A DNA stretch of 32,434 nt from positions 30,068-62,501 of the forward strand of contig NW_003546295.1 of assembly GCF_000090795.2 (NCBI RefSeq), given 5' to 3'. A program made the position numbers and the translations under genes. How positions within the stretch are numbered: the first letter of the stretch is position 1; every line of letters starts with the position of its first letter. Shown in pieces: positions 19,501-30,400 of this stretch. This DNA is from Amphimedon queenslandica (lineage: Eukaryota; Porifera; Demospongiae; Haplosclerida; Niphatidae). The notes under the pieces were generated by a model. It saw only the letters and a program-made list of their open reading frames with translations, did not search any database and was not told where the DNA came from.

Positions 19501-19904
19501 CTAAACTCCAGGTTTCGGACATCTAATAGACGCCAACCTCCTTCTTCCTGAGCCCACATTCGGGCCATTGAGTTATGACTTTGATACTGTTTACGTTGAC
19601 TTTTGGCTCATATACTGAGTTCTTTATCACTTGTTTCATTTATCCATTGTTGTTTATACTTTAATGTTGGGGGGGTGATTTGGCTTGCCTCCTGCTGTGA
19701 GGGGAGGTGAGCGAGTTTGTGGGTTCGTGAGCCTTAGTCTTTTGTATTATGACTGCTTGTTTTTCATACCAGGTCTTGTTGGCCTGGATTTCCGTACTTT
19801 GGCCTTTATGGATTTAGTGGGAGGCCACTATATTTTTCAAGAGGACTTGTAGGGTCTCTCATCGAAAGCATGTTATCACTCACTCCCATCAATAATCCCT
19901 TTTC

Positions 19905-21500
19905 TTTCAGTGGTTACTGCTATTAATGTGTCTCTCTTAGCTTCTCTGCTGTCGTCATGTCCATGTCCTTACCAGCATTTGGCTGCTTACGTTATTACTG
20001 GAGTCAGGGCTGGTTTTCTGATATGTTTGTGGGGTGATGTTTCTGTTCGCTCTTCTTTTGGAATCACCCCTCCTATTGTAACATGCCTTCAGTAGTTGTG
20101 GATCATGTTTCAGCAAAGCAGGCAGCTTATCGCATTTTTGGCCATTGGCCTTGCTCTGCTAGCTTGCATACTAGCCCAGTGGGCTTGGTCCCTAACGGTC
20201 ATGATGGTTTGGCTTGGAGGATGATTCTGGATTTGTCCTTTCCTAGGATGAGTAGTGTCCATGAAGCTATTTTTCGGACTTTTGCTTATTGAGGTATCCC
20301 TTGGTAGATGATGCTGTGTACTTTGTGTTAGCGTTAGGTCATTCGACTCAGATGGTCAAGCTAGACCTTAACCGACTCAGATGGTCAAGCTAGACCTTAA
20401 CTTAAGAACGCTTATCATATCCTGCCAATTCATCCCGGGGATTAGCAGTTCTTGTGAATATGTTGAGAAAGATGAGTGTTCATTGATCACTTTCATCTTT
20501 TTGGGCTTTGCTTGCCTCCCACAATCTTATGCACTTTTGCTTATGCATTGGCTTTGATTTTGTATCACGATGGGGTCCATCATATAATGCACTACTTAGA
20601 TGACTTTATGTTTTTTGGGGCCTCTGGTTCAGGGAACCTAGTAGTGCCCTTCGCTTGGCCCTAGGGCTGTTGGCTGACTTGGGTATCCAAGTTTCATTCC
20701 CTAAGCTTGAGGGTCCCAGTACATCAGTGACCTTTCTGGGTATGGTAATTGACTCAGAAAGGATGGAAATAAGCTTGCCTTAGAAAAAGGTCAATCAAGT
20801 AAGGATGATGGTTTCTCACTGGCTGGGTAGGTCTTGCTGCCGCTCTGAGCTCAAGTATCTGCTTAGACATCTCTCCCATGCAGCAGTTGTGGTGCGGCCA
20901 GGCAGGATCTTTCTGCATCACCTTTTCTCTCTTGGCTAAGCTTAGCATACGGCATTATTTTATCCACATAAATGCGGTGGCTAAAGCGAACCTTGCCTGG
21001 TGGGACAGTTTTCTGCAGTCTTGGCATGGGGCTGCTTTTATGCAATAGCCCAGTGATACATGTGCACTCCGATGCATCTAGGAGTTTTTGGTGTGGAGCT
21101 GTCTCAGCCAATAGCAGGTGGTTGCAGGTGTGTTGGCCAGACTCTTGGAGCATCGCTGTCACGGAAATGGCTCTGACTGTCTTAGCAGCAGGAACATGGG
21201 GCCACTCATGGCACCGCTGTAATGTCTTGTTCCACTGCAATAATGCTGCTCTGGTGTCAGTCATTCAAAGATACTCAGCCAGAGACCCAGTTCTCTTGCA
21301 TCTTCTCTGCTGCCTGTATTTTTATGCTGCTTGGTTCCAGTTTTCTTATATTGCTCACAATTTACCCGGGGCGGCCAATGTAGCAGCAGATGCACTCTCT
21401 CTTGATAACATGTCACTGTTTCTATCCCTTGTCCCACAGGGTTCTCCTTTGGTGGTGTCCCAGGATTTACTCGACCTACTGCTGTGGCACCGTCCAGATG
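19905..21500 (+). pseudogene. DIRS-like reverse transcriptase and RNase H, broken
   Basis: An N-terminal block PYQHLAAYVITGVRAGFLI (about 19960) is followed by VSAKQAAYRIFG, SLHTSPVGLVPNG and WRMILDLSFPRMSSV (20083-20290). Next come a duplicated TQMVKLDL block (20344-20401), HYLDDFMFFGASGSG with the YLDD active site intact (about 20590), and VTFLGMVIDSERMEIS (about 20730). RNase H follows from KANLAWWDSFLQSWHG (about 20990): VIHVHSDASRSFWCGA, MALTVLAAGTWGHSWHRC, and CNNAALVSVIQ where the family has CDNAA, then GAANVAADALSLD (about 21370). Multiple frame changes and a 29-bp tandem duplication disrupt it. RT copies element RNA; RNase H removes the template. Confidence 0.85.
20344..20401 (+). 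repeat. Perfect 29-bp tandem duplication inside the reverse transcriptase
   Basis: The unit CGACTCAGATGGTCAAGCTA plus GACCTTAAC occurs at 20344-20372 and again at 20373-20401 with no mismatch. It duplicates the coding block for STQMVKLDL. As 29 is not a multiple of three, it shifts the frame and by itself inactivates RT. Perfect identity suggests a recent event or an assembly artefact. Confidence 0.95.
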
Positions 21501-21539
21501 GGGCTCTCAGCCTTTGATTAGGCAGTTCAGGGCTAGGCC

Positions 21540-22400
21540 CTCTCTTCAGGCTCTATCCGGTGTTACCAGACCGCTGTTGTTATCTGTCATTTTGTCGTCG
21601 TTTTAATATTTGTTCCCCATTTCATGTGTCTAACTCTCTCCTTTCTCTTTCTGTCTTTGACCTGGCAAATTGGTGTTTGTTTTACGGATCGATTTGCGTC
21701 TACCTTAGTGGGGTTAGGTTTCTGCAGTTTATCTTGTGTCTACCAGATCTTGCCTTGTTCTCTCTAATTTTGTTGGACTATGTGCTCAGAAGCATCTGCA
21801 GGTCTGTCCCAAGTCAGTCGCATTGCAAATGTCTCCCTGTTACTCCTGACATCCTCAGACTTTTGTTCCAAGCTTGGTCTCGTCAGCCTATTACGTTTGA
21901 TGCTGTACTCGTTTGGGCCGCCTGCTGTGTCGGTTTCTTTGGTTTTCTTTGTTCAGGGGAGTTTACTTACCCTTCGCAAGGGGCTTTCACAGATTCTATG
22001 CTCTCATCAGTAATGTCTTTCTTGTTTCTCACTCTTCTCCAACTTATATCTCACTTGTCCTTTGTTGAAGTAAAACTGAAGTTTTTGGGGCTGGAGTTTG
22101 AATTCATTTCGGTCCAGTGGATGGCCCTATTTGTCCAGTTAAGTCATTGTTATCTTTTCTGGCCATTAGAGGTTCTTAGTCCGGCCCCTTGATCAAGTTC
22201 AAGGATGGGAGTCCACAGTCATGGAGAACGCTTATTGGCGCTGTGCGTGAGGCTTTGGCATTGACATGGTTGGATGTTGGTTGATTTAATGGGCACAGCT
22301 TCCAAATTGGGGCGGCCACCACAGCTGCTGCCAGTGGGATCGAGGATTCATTTATTCAAACTCTGGGTCGATGGAAGTTGTTTGCCTTTACTCAATATAT
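21540..22400 (+). pseudogene. DIRS-like tyrosine recombinase lacking both recognisable catalytic Arg
   Basis: The recombinase would integrate the circular cDNA. A 210-codon open stretch (21560-22189) includes an N-terminal core-binding part and then LPVTPDILRLLFQAWSRQPI and VWAACCVGFFGFLCSGEFTY. In family members, and in copy 1 of this window, the residue before (S/K)GEFT is Arg; here it is Cys (TGT, 21950-21952), one C-to-T change from CGT. After a frame change, the distal motif appears as HSFQIGAATTAAASGIEDSF (His codon 22294), where the family has H-x-x-R; the Arg is Gln (CAA, 22303-22305). GRWKLFAFTQYI follows, around the expected Tyr. The protein would be inactive even with frames intact. 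Confidence 0.8.
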
Positions 22401-23721
22401 ACTGACTTCATGGAGCACCTTGGTTCAGGTGTCACAGACTCTCCTTTCTTTCTAATATTTGTGCTTTCCTTTTGTTTTGTGTGTGATATTGTTTGTATTT
22501 TGCCTCTTTGGATGTATCTCTCAGTTTCATTTCAGTTTTTTTTGCTATTCCTTGTCTTATGTGGGACCCTTTGTCCGTCTCATTCTTTCTTCACCCAATC
22601 TACCTTACATTGCTTGGGGAGCGGTATCTCTGGCAATGTTGGCCCCCGTCACTCACTCCCCCATCAATGTTTGGTCTGCTTGTAACCATTCTGAGGCTCG
22701 TATCTGTTACCTGCACTCCTTCCAGGTCGGACACTACTCTGTGTGGTCCTTGCAGGAGTTGGGATTCTTATGTAAGGATGATGCCATGTCCACTTTGCCC
22801 ACACTCCCCTCCAGTGGTGTAGAAACTCCATGTAGCCCATCCCCATATTGGGATCCCATTCCCATGGGGAGGGCTAACCACTGGGTTCCTGGGTCACATC
22901 AGGTTCCCGATCCACATTGGGATTCTGGTCCTGGGATGAGGGACTCGAGGGCATAAGTGTTTAGTGGGTGGGGTAGTGGCACAGGGCAATACCTTACCAT
23001 TGTTGTTCGCATGCCGGTCACCATTCCCCCTTGCCATCCTGAGCAGGTGGGCATTCCCTGATGCCATATGAGATGTCAGGGTTTGTTGCAGGTACGCAGG
23101 GAGTGGCCCTTGCAAAATTCCAAAACCTCGTCTTGTCTCCTCTTGAAAGGTTTCAGGAGGCTTTGTTATTAAAGTTATTATTATTATCACTGTAAATTAA
23201 TCAAGTATTTTTCTTTTTTAATGGCTTTCTATTTTGCCTCATTCTCTAAGTTTAAACTATCTTTATTTGCTAAATTGTAAAAAAACAGTAGTCATACCAC
23301 TTTATTATTGTTTTTCTTTCCGTTGTTGCCCTTTGTTCTTATTCCTTTAAAATTTGATCATATCACTTCAATAATTTTTGACTTCATATTGTCCTTTGTT
23401 TTCTATTCTGAAATGGTATTTCATGCTTGCAGCTGCTTAAATTTAATAATTTATTGTCATACAATAATTGATAGGAGAAAAAGATTAAATGAAGAACAAT
23501 AATGAAAGCATACAATACATAACTGGGTTAGAGGCTATAGCAATTGATTAAATGTAATCGTCTTTTATTGAAAATGTTATGACCATCAGATCCATTATCT
23601 TGAAAAGTCAGCTTGATTGTCATTGCAGTATCCTAGTAGACTTTTGATTACAGGAGTGTAAGCTTTCAGTGGTTTATATCCACCTGCAGCTGCAAACAGG
23701 ATATTACAGGATGCTTAAAAT
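22401..23721. other. Possible DIRS 3' region, then AT-rich DNA
   Basis: 22401-22960 stays open in overlapping plus-strand frames (for example 22459-22956, ending in Pro/His/Trp-rich text such as PHWDSGPGMRDSRA), and imperfect GGTTCC/CCACATTGGGAT-type motifs recur at 22843-22920. I do not recognise a protein; it may be the element's 3' untranslated or terminal-repeat region. From 23180 on the DNA is AT-rich with nothing recognised. Confidence 0.35.
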
Positions 23722-24470
23722 TCACAATTTGATCTCCCTTGTACAATGTGACAATGAGCATTTAAAGCACTCATGTTGAACTGCATCAAGTTTGCTTCCA
23801 CAACTAATGCAGCCCCAATACAGATCAAAATGCGGTGTTGTAATATCATCATCTTTACTTGGTGTTAGAGTGAATGAACTGTTCCCTCTTAAAGTCAGAG
23901 TTTTCACATCCCTGAATGTTACAACAAACAAATTCGTAAAATCATGTGGGGAATATTCCTGAAGTTGATCCACATTTTTCTCCTAACATCATAGCTTAAT
24001 GGTTCCTGTTTGATCTGCCAGGGTGACATCCTGTAAGCGTCCAGTTTGTACTATAGCACAAGCTACGTTTATAACTTTACAGGCTAGATTGACCAGCACA
24101 TCATCTACTGCATCCAATATTTCTGATCTGCTTAGTTGTTTGGCTGTCTCTGGAACAAGTACTTCTATTGTCCTTGGAAGTCTCAATCTCAGTAGTAGGC
24201 CCCTCAATGACCTGCAGAGCAACATCATAATTACTCTTTTAACTTCACAGTTGGTAAGATAGACTGGGCTTTTTGCTACACTAATGGCTGATAACTTTGC
24301 TCGACTGTCATAGTCGAATCCAGCAATTCTGAAGGAGCTTTCTTTGTCGGGCACTTTCCGTATTAGTACTTTCTTCCAGTAATGCTCTTCTTCGTGGGAG
24401 ATAAGATCTCAATTGCAGCATGAAACTCAGCATTACAGCCTTTTGTTTTGAAATCAAAAAGGATCGTAAA
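23722..24470 (-). pseudogene. RPA-like OB-fold protein with C4 zinc ribbon, broken
   Basis: A single frame from 24354 down to 23722 (about 210 codons) is interrupted only by TGA 23989-23991 and TAG 23983-23985. It reads FRIAGFDYDSRAKLSAISVA, SPVYLTNCEVKR, LQDVTLADQTGTIKL, then after the stops EKNVDQLQEYSPHDF and TLRGNSSFTLTPSKDD, and finally CISCGSKLDAVQHECFKC. LQDVTLADQTGTIKL is the signature strand of single-stranded-DNA-binding OB folds of the replication protein A type, and the Cys pairs resemble the RPA C-terminal zinc ribbon. Upstream in another frame (to about 24470) AEFHAAIEILSPTKKS belongs to the same multi-copy animal family as I remember it. Such proteins occur in Helitrons and other mobile contexts; no Helitron helicase is present here. 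Confidence 0.65.
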
Positions 24471-25845
24471 AGTCAGTCGTTCTCTTGATATCGCGTTAAA
24501 TACAGTTCTAACTGAGAATGTAAAACATAGAATTAGATCGATAGCAAGAAGTCAGCCATCTATCTTCTTTTACACTACGCTTTGCATCTAGTATAAATAT
24601 AGTAACAAATGATGGCATCATTACATATGCTGAGTTTCTTCAAGTCTGCGTAACCTAAAAATGTCATTATAACTACTGAGTGGGCAGAACCTTATCTTGA
24701 TGATGGAATACAATTCAGCAATTTTATGTATACACTTGGCATTTTACCTTATCACTCAAACTAAAGTTAGTAACAGTTACGTCATTATTATATCATTCAA
24801 ATCAATAGCAAAAGCAAAGAATACAATTTTTAGATCAAATGCAACATGCATGATCTAAAGACTGAAACTATCTAAAAGTATGGCTACTTTAGGGGACAAC
24901 TCTGAAAACATAATTGATGCCATGGTGACAGATGGATACCTTTTAACTGTAAATTTGATAGTGTTAAACAATTATCATCAGCATTTCAGTGTCAATGATA
25001 ACTGTTCAATAAAACAGGCTTTAAGACATAAAGTTAATTATGCTGGCATGCATGTTGCTGCAATACAAGCTAAAATTGCAATAATAGTGTACATTAAATT
25101 TTATAGAAAATGAATCTATTCTTATTAAAGGGACAAAATAAAATGTCCAATCAAAGATTGCAAGAATGAAAAGCAGGAAAAACATGTATTGGTCACATGC
25201 AAGCAAGAATGCTTAAAATAATTGATTCAACCAAAAGGAAACAGAATAAAGAAAACAAGGTATACCATTGTATAATAATTGTAATAATTCAGACTTCTTT
25301 TTCCAGAAATGGTTAGTAAATATAAAGAATGTAAAGGCACTTGTAAATAAGACAACTTCAAGGAAGTTTGTGCATAAATTTTTTTATTGTTGAGTTTTGT
25401 TGATAACAAAGCTGAATTTTTCAGATAAAAATTAATAATTATTATACTTCAATTTGTTGGTCTACACTTTATTATTGATTGCTATATTCTTCAGCCTAGC
25501 TTATGTACTTCACATTTAATAATCAAGAGGGTGCTATGTTGAAGACAATCACAATATTATCTATAAGAAAGGTAATTGTAACTGCATAGTTGACATCACA
25601 TTTGATCAACAATTTGACAACATTTTTGATCGACTCAAGTTGATTAATAGTTCTTGATTATACTACCCCACCCTCATGTAAAAATGACAAATACAAATTA
25701 ATTATAATGGAATAAACATTATAGGCCATAAATATTAGATAATACAGCATCCACCACTCCCTTAAGTGAGTACCAGAGGAAAAATTTACATTTACATATA
25801 CGTGGTTATCTAAGTAAATTATATACCCTCACCATATATTATGAT
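24471..25845. other. AT-rich DNA with no recognised feature
   Basis: Checked on both strands. Open frames here (for example 24880-25113 plus, 25409-25227 minus) look like chance AT-rich text. No repeat array or terminal repeats were seen. Confidence 0.55.
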
Positions 25846-26084
25846 TATGAGCGTAATTACAAGAGGTACCTTATGGTGGGTAGTGAAATTTGTTTTTACA
25901 GCCAAAGTAATCCAACTTTCTTAGCACTATTTGTCATAAAATTATTCCACATGATGCCAGAAGTTACTATGTAACTTTTAGAAACAATGATTGTCGAACA
26001 TAACAATCACAGGTTGATGTTTTCCATAATCATGATGAAGTTTAATATCCGCCATTAGGTACCTTTTGTCAATTATGGTCACAA
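25846..26084 (+). mobile_element. Palindromic MITE, copy 1 (about 239 bp)
   Basis: Same family and orientation as the copy at 31306-31558, roughly 80% identical by eye. The right terminal repeat TACCTTTTGTCAATTATGGT is well preserved; the left one (GCGTAATTACAAGAGGTACC) is diverged. Shared internal text includes CTTTTAGAAACAATGATTGT. No coding capacity. Confidence 0.85.
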
Positions 26085-26349
26085 ATTGTTCATTAGCAGT
26101 AACGGTGAGACAACTGAAGACATCATAAAGACTAGGATTAAGAGTAATAGGCTATTTTCTTGAAGTGGAGAGACTTTGATTGTAACTGCTCTTGGTAAAA
26201 TTATGTTAATATACTTCCACACAATAATACATTTTAAATTTCTAGCGATGATCTCATGCATGGGAGATAGGCCCCTTGCCACACATTTCATTTTACTTGA
26301 CTTGGTGCTAGCTGCCACCCAAGACTGCATGAGGAAACCACTGGAATAA
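26085..26349. other. Unassigned
   Basis: An open minus-strand frame (26330-26079) has no recognisable domain and overlaps the MITE end. Nothing else is seen. Confidence 0.4.
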
Positions 26350-26690
26350 TATTTATGTTCGCCTTATAATTGTGAATTGAAGCATGTGTTTATAGCTCGC
26401 TACCTGCTGCGTGTAAACACTGAGAAGACTATCATCCATTATAGACTATTGACTTTCCATGAGAACGAAGTCAAAGTGCAACTACAGGTTTATGTTTGTG
26501 TCATTGCCGCAAAGTCTCCCTTGGTCACTTTCCATTTAGAGATAAATGACACTGATAGAAGCTCTGAAAAGTCTCATACAAACTTCGTTAAAAAACCGAA
26601 GTGCAATTGCTGCACTTGCTTTTTTTGTAGATCTACCAGTCAGCCTCCTCCACAACCACCACCACCACCACCTAATAGTGGTGCCAACAG
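26350..26690 (+). CDS. Possible exon: Cys-rich plus poly-Pro C-terminal segment, unrecognised
   Basis: An open frame without an ATG runs from 26350 to a strong 5' splice donor, CAACAG/GTGAGTG (exon end 26690). It encodes an ordinary-looking segment (VCVIAAKSPLVTFHLEINDT) followed by a Cys cluster KCNCCTCFFCRS and a run of prolines (QPPPQPPPPPPNS). The Cys cluster next to Lys residues could be a palmitoylation or metal site. No convincing 3' splice site was found; TTTATAG at 26384-26390 is one candidate. No family recognised. It may be a real host exon, one of very few in the window without a disabling mutation, or a chance ORF; no downstream exon was identified before the minisatellite. Confidence 0.3.
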
Positions 26691-26724
26691 GTGAGTGAAA
26701 CCAATAAACATGATTAATTATGCA

Positions 26725-26743
26725 ATATATATATATATATATA
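26725..26743. repeat. (AT)n microsatellite
   Basis: About nine AT dinucleotides without interruption. Confidence 0.95.
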
Positions 26744-27074
26744 GTCGCAACTCCATTAGCCTGAATTAAGTCTCTATTTATGTAGAAGAGCATGTACTTT
26801 TATCTAATAAGTAGTGAGACAAATAAAGTAGATTTACGTACTTTTTAATTGTATATGTAGCAACTTTTTCTTAAATGTAATTTACCGTCAAGTATTCTAT
26901 TGACGCAAATTATTCTTATTATTGTAATGCTTTAAAAGCTTTTGTTCTTTGATTAAATCAATGCTTACAAATAGTTATAACTTAGGCAAAGCTACTGATT
27001 TTAAATTAAACAATTTAATGTTTCACTAGGAAATAATCACATTTATAGTGAAGTGAGATATCATGGCTGTGAAA

Positions 27075-27340
27075 GCATGGAGATGGTGTTGCTGTGAGAA
27101 AAGAAAGATGGCGTGGCAGTGAGAGCATTGAAATGGTGTGGCAGTGGGAGCAGGGAGATTGTTAGGCAATGAAAGCAGGGAGATGGTGAGGCAAAGAGAG
27201 CTGGCAGTTGGTGTGGCATTGAGAGCAAGGAGATGGTGAGGCACTGAGAGCTGGGAGTTGGTGTGACAGACAGAGCAAGGAGATTGAAAGGCAATGGGAG
27301 AAGGGAGATGTTGTAGCAGTGAAAGCAGGGAGATAGTTAG
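27075..27340. repeat. 25-bp minisatellite, about 10.6 units
   Basis: Tandem units such as GCAGGGAGATGGTGAGGCAA plus AGAGA repeat with a strict 25-bp period and many substitutions, no indels seen. Adjacent units alternate between GCARGGAGATGGTGAGGCA and GCTGGSAGTTGGTGTGRCA types, hinting at a 50-bp higher-order unit in the middle. Minus-strand open frames across it (for example 27294-27061) are products of the repeat. Confidence 0.95.
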
Positions 27341-27349
27341 TCTCGCTAG

Positions 27350-27371
27350 CCAGACTCTAATAAGAGTCTGG
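27350..27371. repeat. Perfect hairpin, 9-bp stem
   Basis: CCAGACTCT, loop AATA, AGAGTCTGG. It directly follows TAGTCTCGCTAG at 27338-27349 and precedes the DUF6589-like gene by about 120 bp. It could mark the left end of a mobile element carrying that gene. A weak inverted match to TAGTCTC occurs near 31172-31182 (GATGAGACTAGCG). Confidence 0.6.
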
Positions 27372-27492
27372 TGTCACGCCTAATATCAACTCATGCTGCA
27401 TTTGTCAAAATGGGAGACTCAAAGAAATTGCCGTGTCTATAGTTATTGCTTAGTTACCATGGTTACAGCGTCTCACTCCCACGTTCTTAAAC

Positions 27493-30400
27493 ATGGCTGA
27501 GAATTGTCTTTGCTGCAGTGGTGCAACAAACAGAGATAGGAGACTTTTAACCTCTGAGTCCAGTAAATCTGTAGTCCCTACAATATTTGAACTCTTTGAA
27601 AGAAGCATGAAATTGAAGGAGGTAGAATTTCTGGAATGTGCTACATCTACGAACATCATTGAATGGACTACATGTAGGTATGCAAGCAAAAGTTGCTACA
27701 AGAAGCTACGACAGTTTATGAAATTGTAGCAAGAGCTAGAGGCCCACATTCTAAATGTTTTAGATTCTGGACTAGTTCCCAATACTGCAGTTACTGTCGT
27801 TAACCCTTGGAATAAAAGAGCAAGATGCCTGGATCAGACCATGCAGACACCAAAGAAAAGGAAGGATCCAGATTTATCTGTAAGAATTTATTCATTATGT
27901 TACAACTTTACTGCATTACTTGTGGTATATGATTGCTATTATTATAAACAACATTAATCATAGGTTGTCTTTAATTATAAAACACCATGCGTGACTCACC
28001 TTGTGACTCCGAGAAGAAAATAAAATTGGTTCTCTGCTGGTAAAAGGAAAACCGAAATCTCTCGCACAGGAACTCATCAAGCATCGTAGATATTTGCAGT
28101 AACTATTGGGTCAGGTTGGTGCCTTTTTAAAAAGGGAGAACCAACATCTTTGCTCAAACAAGATAGCTAATTTATTAATCAGCATTAAGTTAGCTGATTT
28201 TTCATTGGCAAATTAATTTCAAAAGATGAAATCACATGCTTCATGCATTATTGAACTATTAAAATTAATTCTCACTAGCAAGAATTAAATGAATAAAGAT
28301 AGTATCAGTGTTACTGGTCTCATTGTTTTTGTCATAACATCATTCAAAAGAAGTTCAATAAATGTTATTCCGAAGATGATTTCTCTAATTCTCTATGCTG
28401 GGCACTGTTCTAAACAATAAATGAAGTCACAAAAAAACTTGATTTCATGTTTTAAACTGCATAGGTGTATGACCACTTAAACAAACTACACTTGTGCACT
28501 TCATATAGCACTCTTTTAAGATTGCTCAGTCAAATTGGCAGAGATTATGATAAAAAGGAGATTGAATGGTCTGATTCCCTTAAACTAACAATACCTATTG
28601 ATAGAGAATCTGTGTGTCATAATTGAAGTCATCATTGAATAATCATTACATTGACAAAAACTATTATAATAGTTGTTTTGCTATATAATGTGTATATTGT
28701 TATTTTGTCTCATTACTTTAGTTTCAGACAATTGATGTTTCACATGTTTTTGATTATATTGAGAAAGAAAACAGTCATAAAGATTATGAAGAAAATATGG
28801 ATTTTTGTGAAGTTACTGATGTAGAAGATTTTGCACAAGATTTTACTCAAAATTTTGAGTGCTCTATACTTGACGATGATGCTAATAGTGATAATGAGTG
28901 CGATGATAGAAATAGAGATGATGACAATGAGGATGATGATGAGCATAATGATGACGATGAGCATGACAATAACAATGAGGATCTTGATGAGGATACTGAA
29001 GCCATTATTCATGATGAGATTCAGCTAATAGAAATTCTAAGTGTTGAAGGTAGGCATTATTTTTATTTTAATGACAATCATTTTCATTTTTGACAGATGT
29101 TGATTTTCAGTGGAGAGGCTTCAAAATTGTTAGAGATAACGTATATCAAATGGTTAAGCCACGCTATGTGTCTTTGAAACACCAGTCTCGCTCACTCAAC
29201 TACTTTAATTTAGATGCAGTTAAAAATATGATTAATTTATCCTCCTTTCCAAGCTTCAAACCGATGATTGAGACCGATGTTAACTATGAAGACATCTTAC
29301 CTTCACCCTCTATTCATGCTAGTTTTATCAACAATTTGGTTGTACTAGTATCACGAGTACTCGTTGACAATTTGTCTGCATTCAAGTTTTATTTTGAAGA
29401 TGTAGCTATTCCTCACATCGAACACAAATATTCTGCTGATTTGAAAATAAAGTCAGAAGTGGTAGGCTTGAATAATTAAATGTGAACTGAATTAACCATA
29501 CGTATTACTGGTCTCACTAGGCATTTTTCTTCATTCATAACAAAAGTACCATGAGGTGCTATGTATCTTACACAATCTGTACAAGTATGTGCCCAGGAGA
29601 TCATTTACTGAAACTGTCTTAGTTAATGACGAGGAGTACTCTCTGTCAACTGATGTTACTCATACAATACTGCTGGGAGGTGATCAGATGACTGCTGCCT
29701 ATTGCAGAGGATGTCATTTGATCGGAAGCAGTTCTACTACTGATTCCAATAAGCTGAATGGATTTCATCCCGTAGCTGAAGACTGGCACACCAAAGTCAT
29801 TTTACTTGAAGTTTGCATGCAGGCAGTAGTAATGATTAATGCTTTTAATGTCATGTTAATGTATTAATGTTAATGTAACGTAATTAAAAATTAAAGTTAA
29901 TGCAATTATTGTATAATTAATGCTGCTATATTTTTACATGATGATAGGTTACTTGGGCTCGATTGTACAAAACCATGTCAGCCACAAATCAATGCACGCT
30001 ACAACATTTGCGGAATGTCATCAATAGAAAAATGTCTTCTGTTGTGAAGAATGACAAATGCAAATGAAGAATTTTTTATACTTATAGTACAATCCCATGT
30101 AATTTGTGCTACAATGAAGCTCTTTGAATTGGAAAACACTGATTTTTTTCCAGCATATGCTGATAATCAATTGAATTTGCTTACAAGGAGAGAAGCAGGT
30201 TAAGCTTCATTCATTAGCTGCTAAAGTTGTGAATGCGTTTCTGGACCTTTCATTACCATCATCAACTACATGTATGAGCTCTCAGTCAGATACTGTTAAG
30301 CCAGACCATACATTAGAGTATGCAAAAGAACTCCTCAGTCTTGGATTGCTCTACATGGAGTTTCAAGATGCTATTAGAGAGGGTGATGGGGAGGGTGTCT

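Larger units (their letters stand above)
18590..22400 (+). mobile_element. DIRS-like tyrosine-recombinase retrotransposon, copy 2, inactive
   Basis: Gag with zinc knuckle, reverse transcriptase, RNase H and tyrosine recombinase occur in this order with no integrase or protease, which defines YR retrotransposons (DIRS/Ngaro). There is no methyltransferase domain between RNase H and recombinase. Frames are broken throughout. I looked for split direct or inverted terminal repeats in 17960-18600 and 22400-23200 and found none I could support, so the ends are approximate. It is homologous over its 3' half to the fragment at 5034-6210. Confidence 0.85.

Noticed and set aside
20863-21264. 133-codon minus-strand ORF
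   Set aside because: It is antisense to the RNase H of the DIRS-like element, whose conserved motifs are on the plus strand.
22371-22956. A protein-coding gene after the DIRS recombinase
   Set aside because: Overlapping frames are all open for similar lengths, with no recognisable domain or consistent start; it is left as probable element 3' region.
24023-24262. Plus-strand 79-codon ORF
   Set aside because: It is the shadow of the RPA-like reading on the minus strand.
27026-27294. Minus-strand Pro/Leu/Ser-rich ORFs
   Set aside because: They are products of the 25-bp minisatellite.
28740-29028. Ile- and Met-rich ORFs overlapping the acidic exon
   Set aside because: They are other-frame readings of the GAT/GAC-rich acidic exon, which has correct splice sites and phase.
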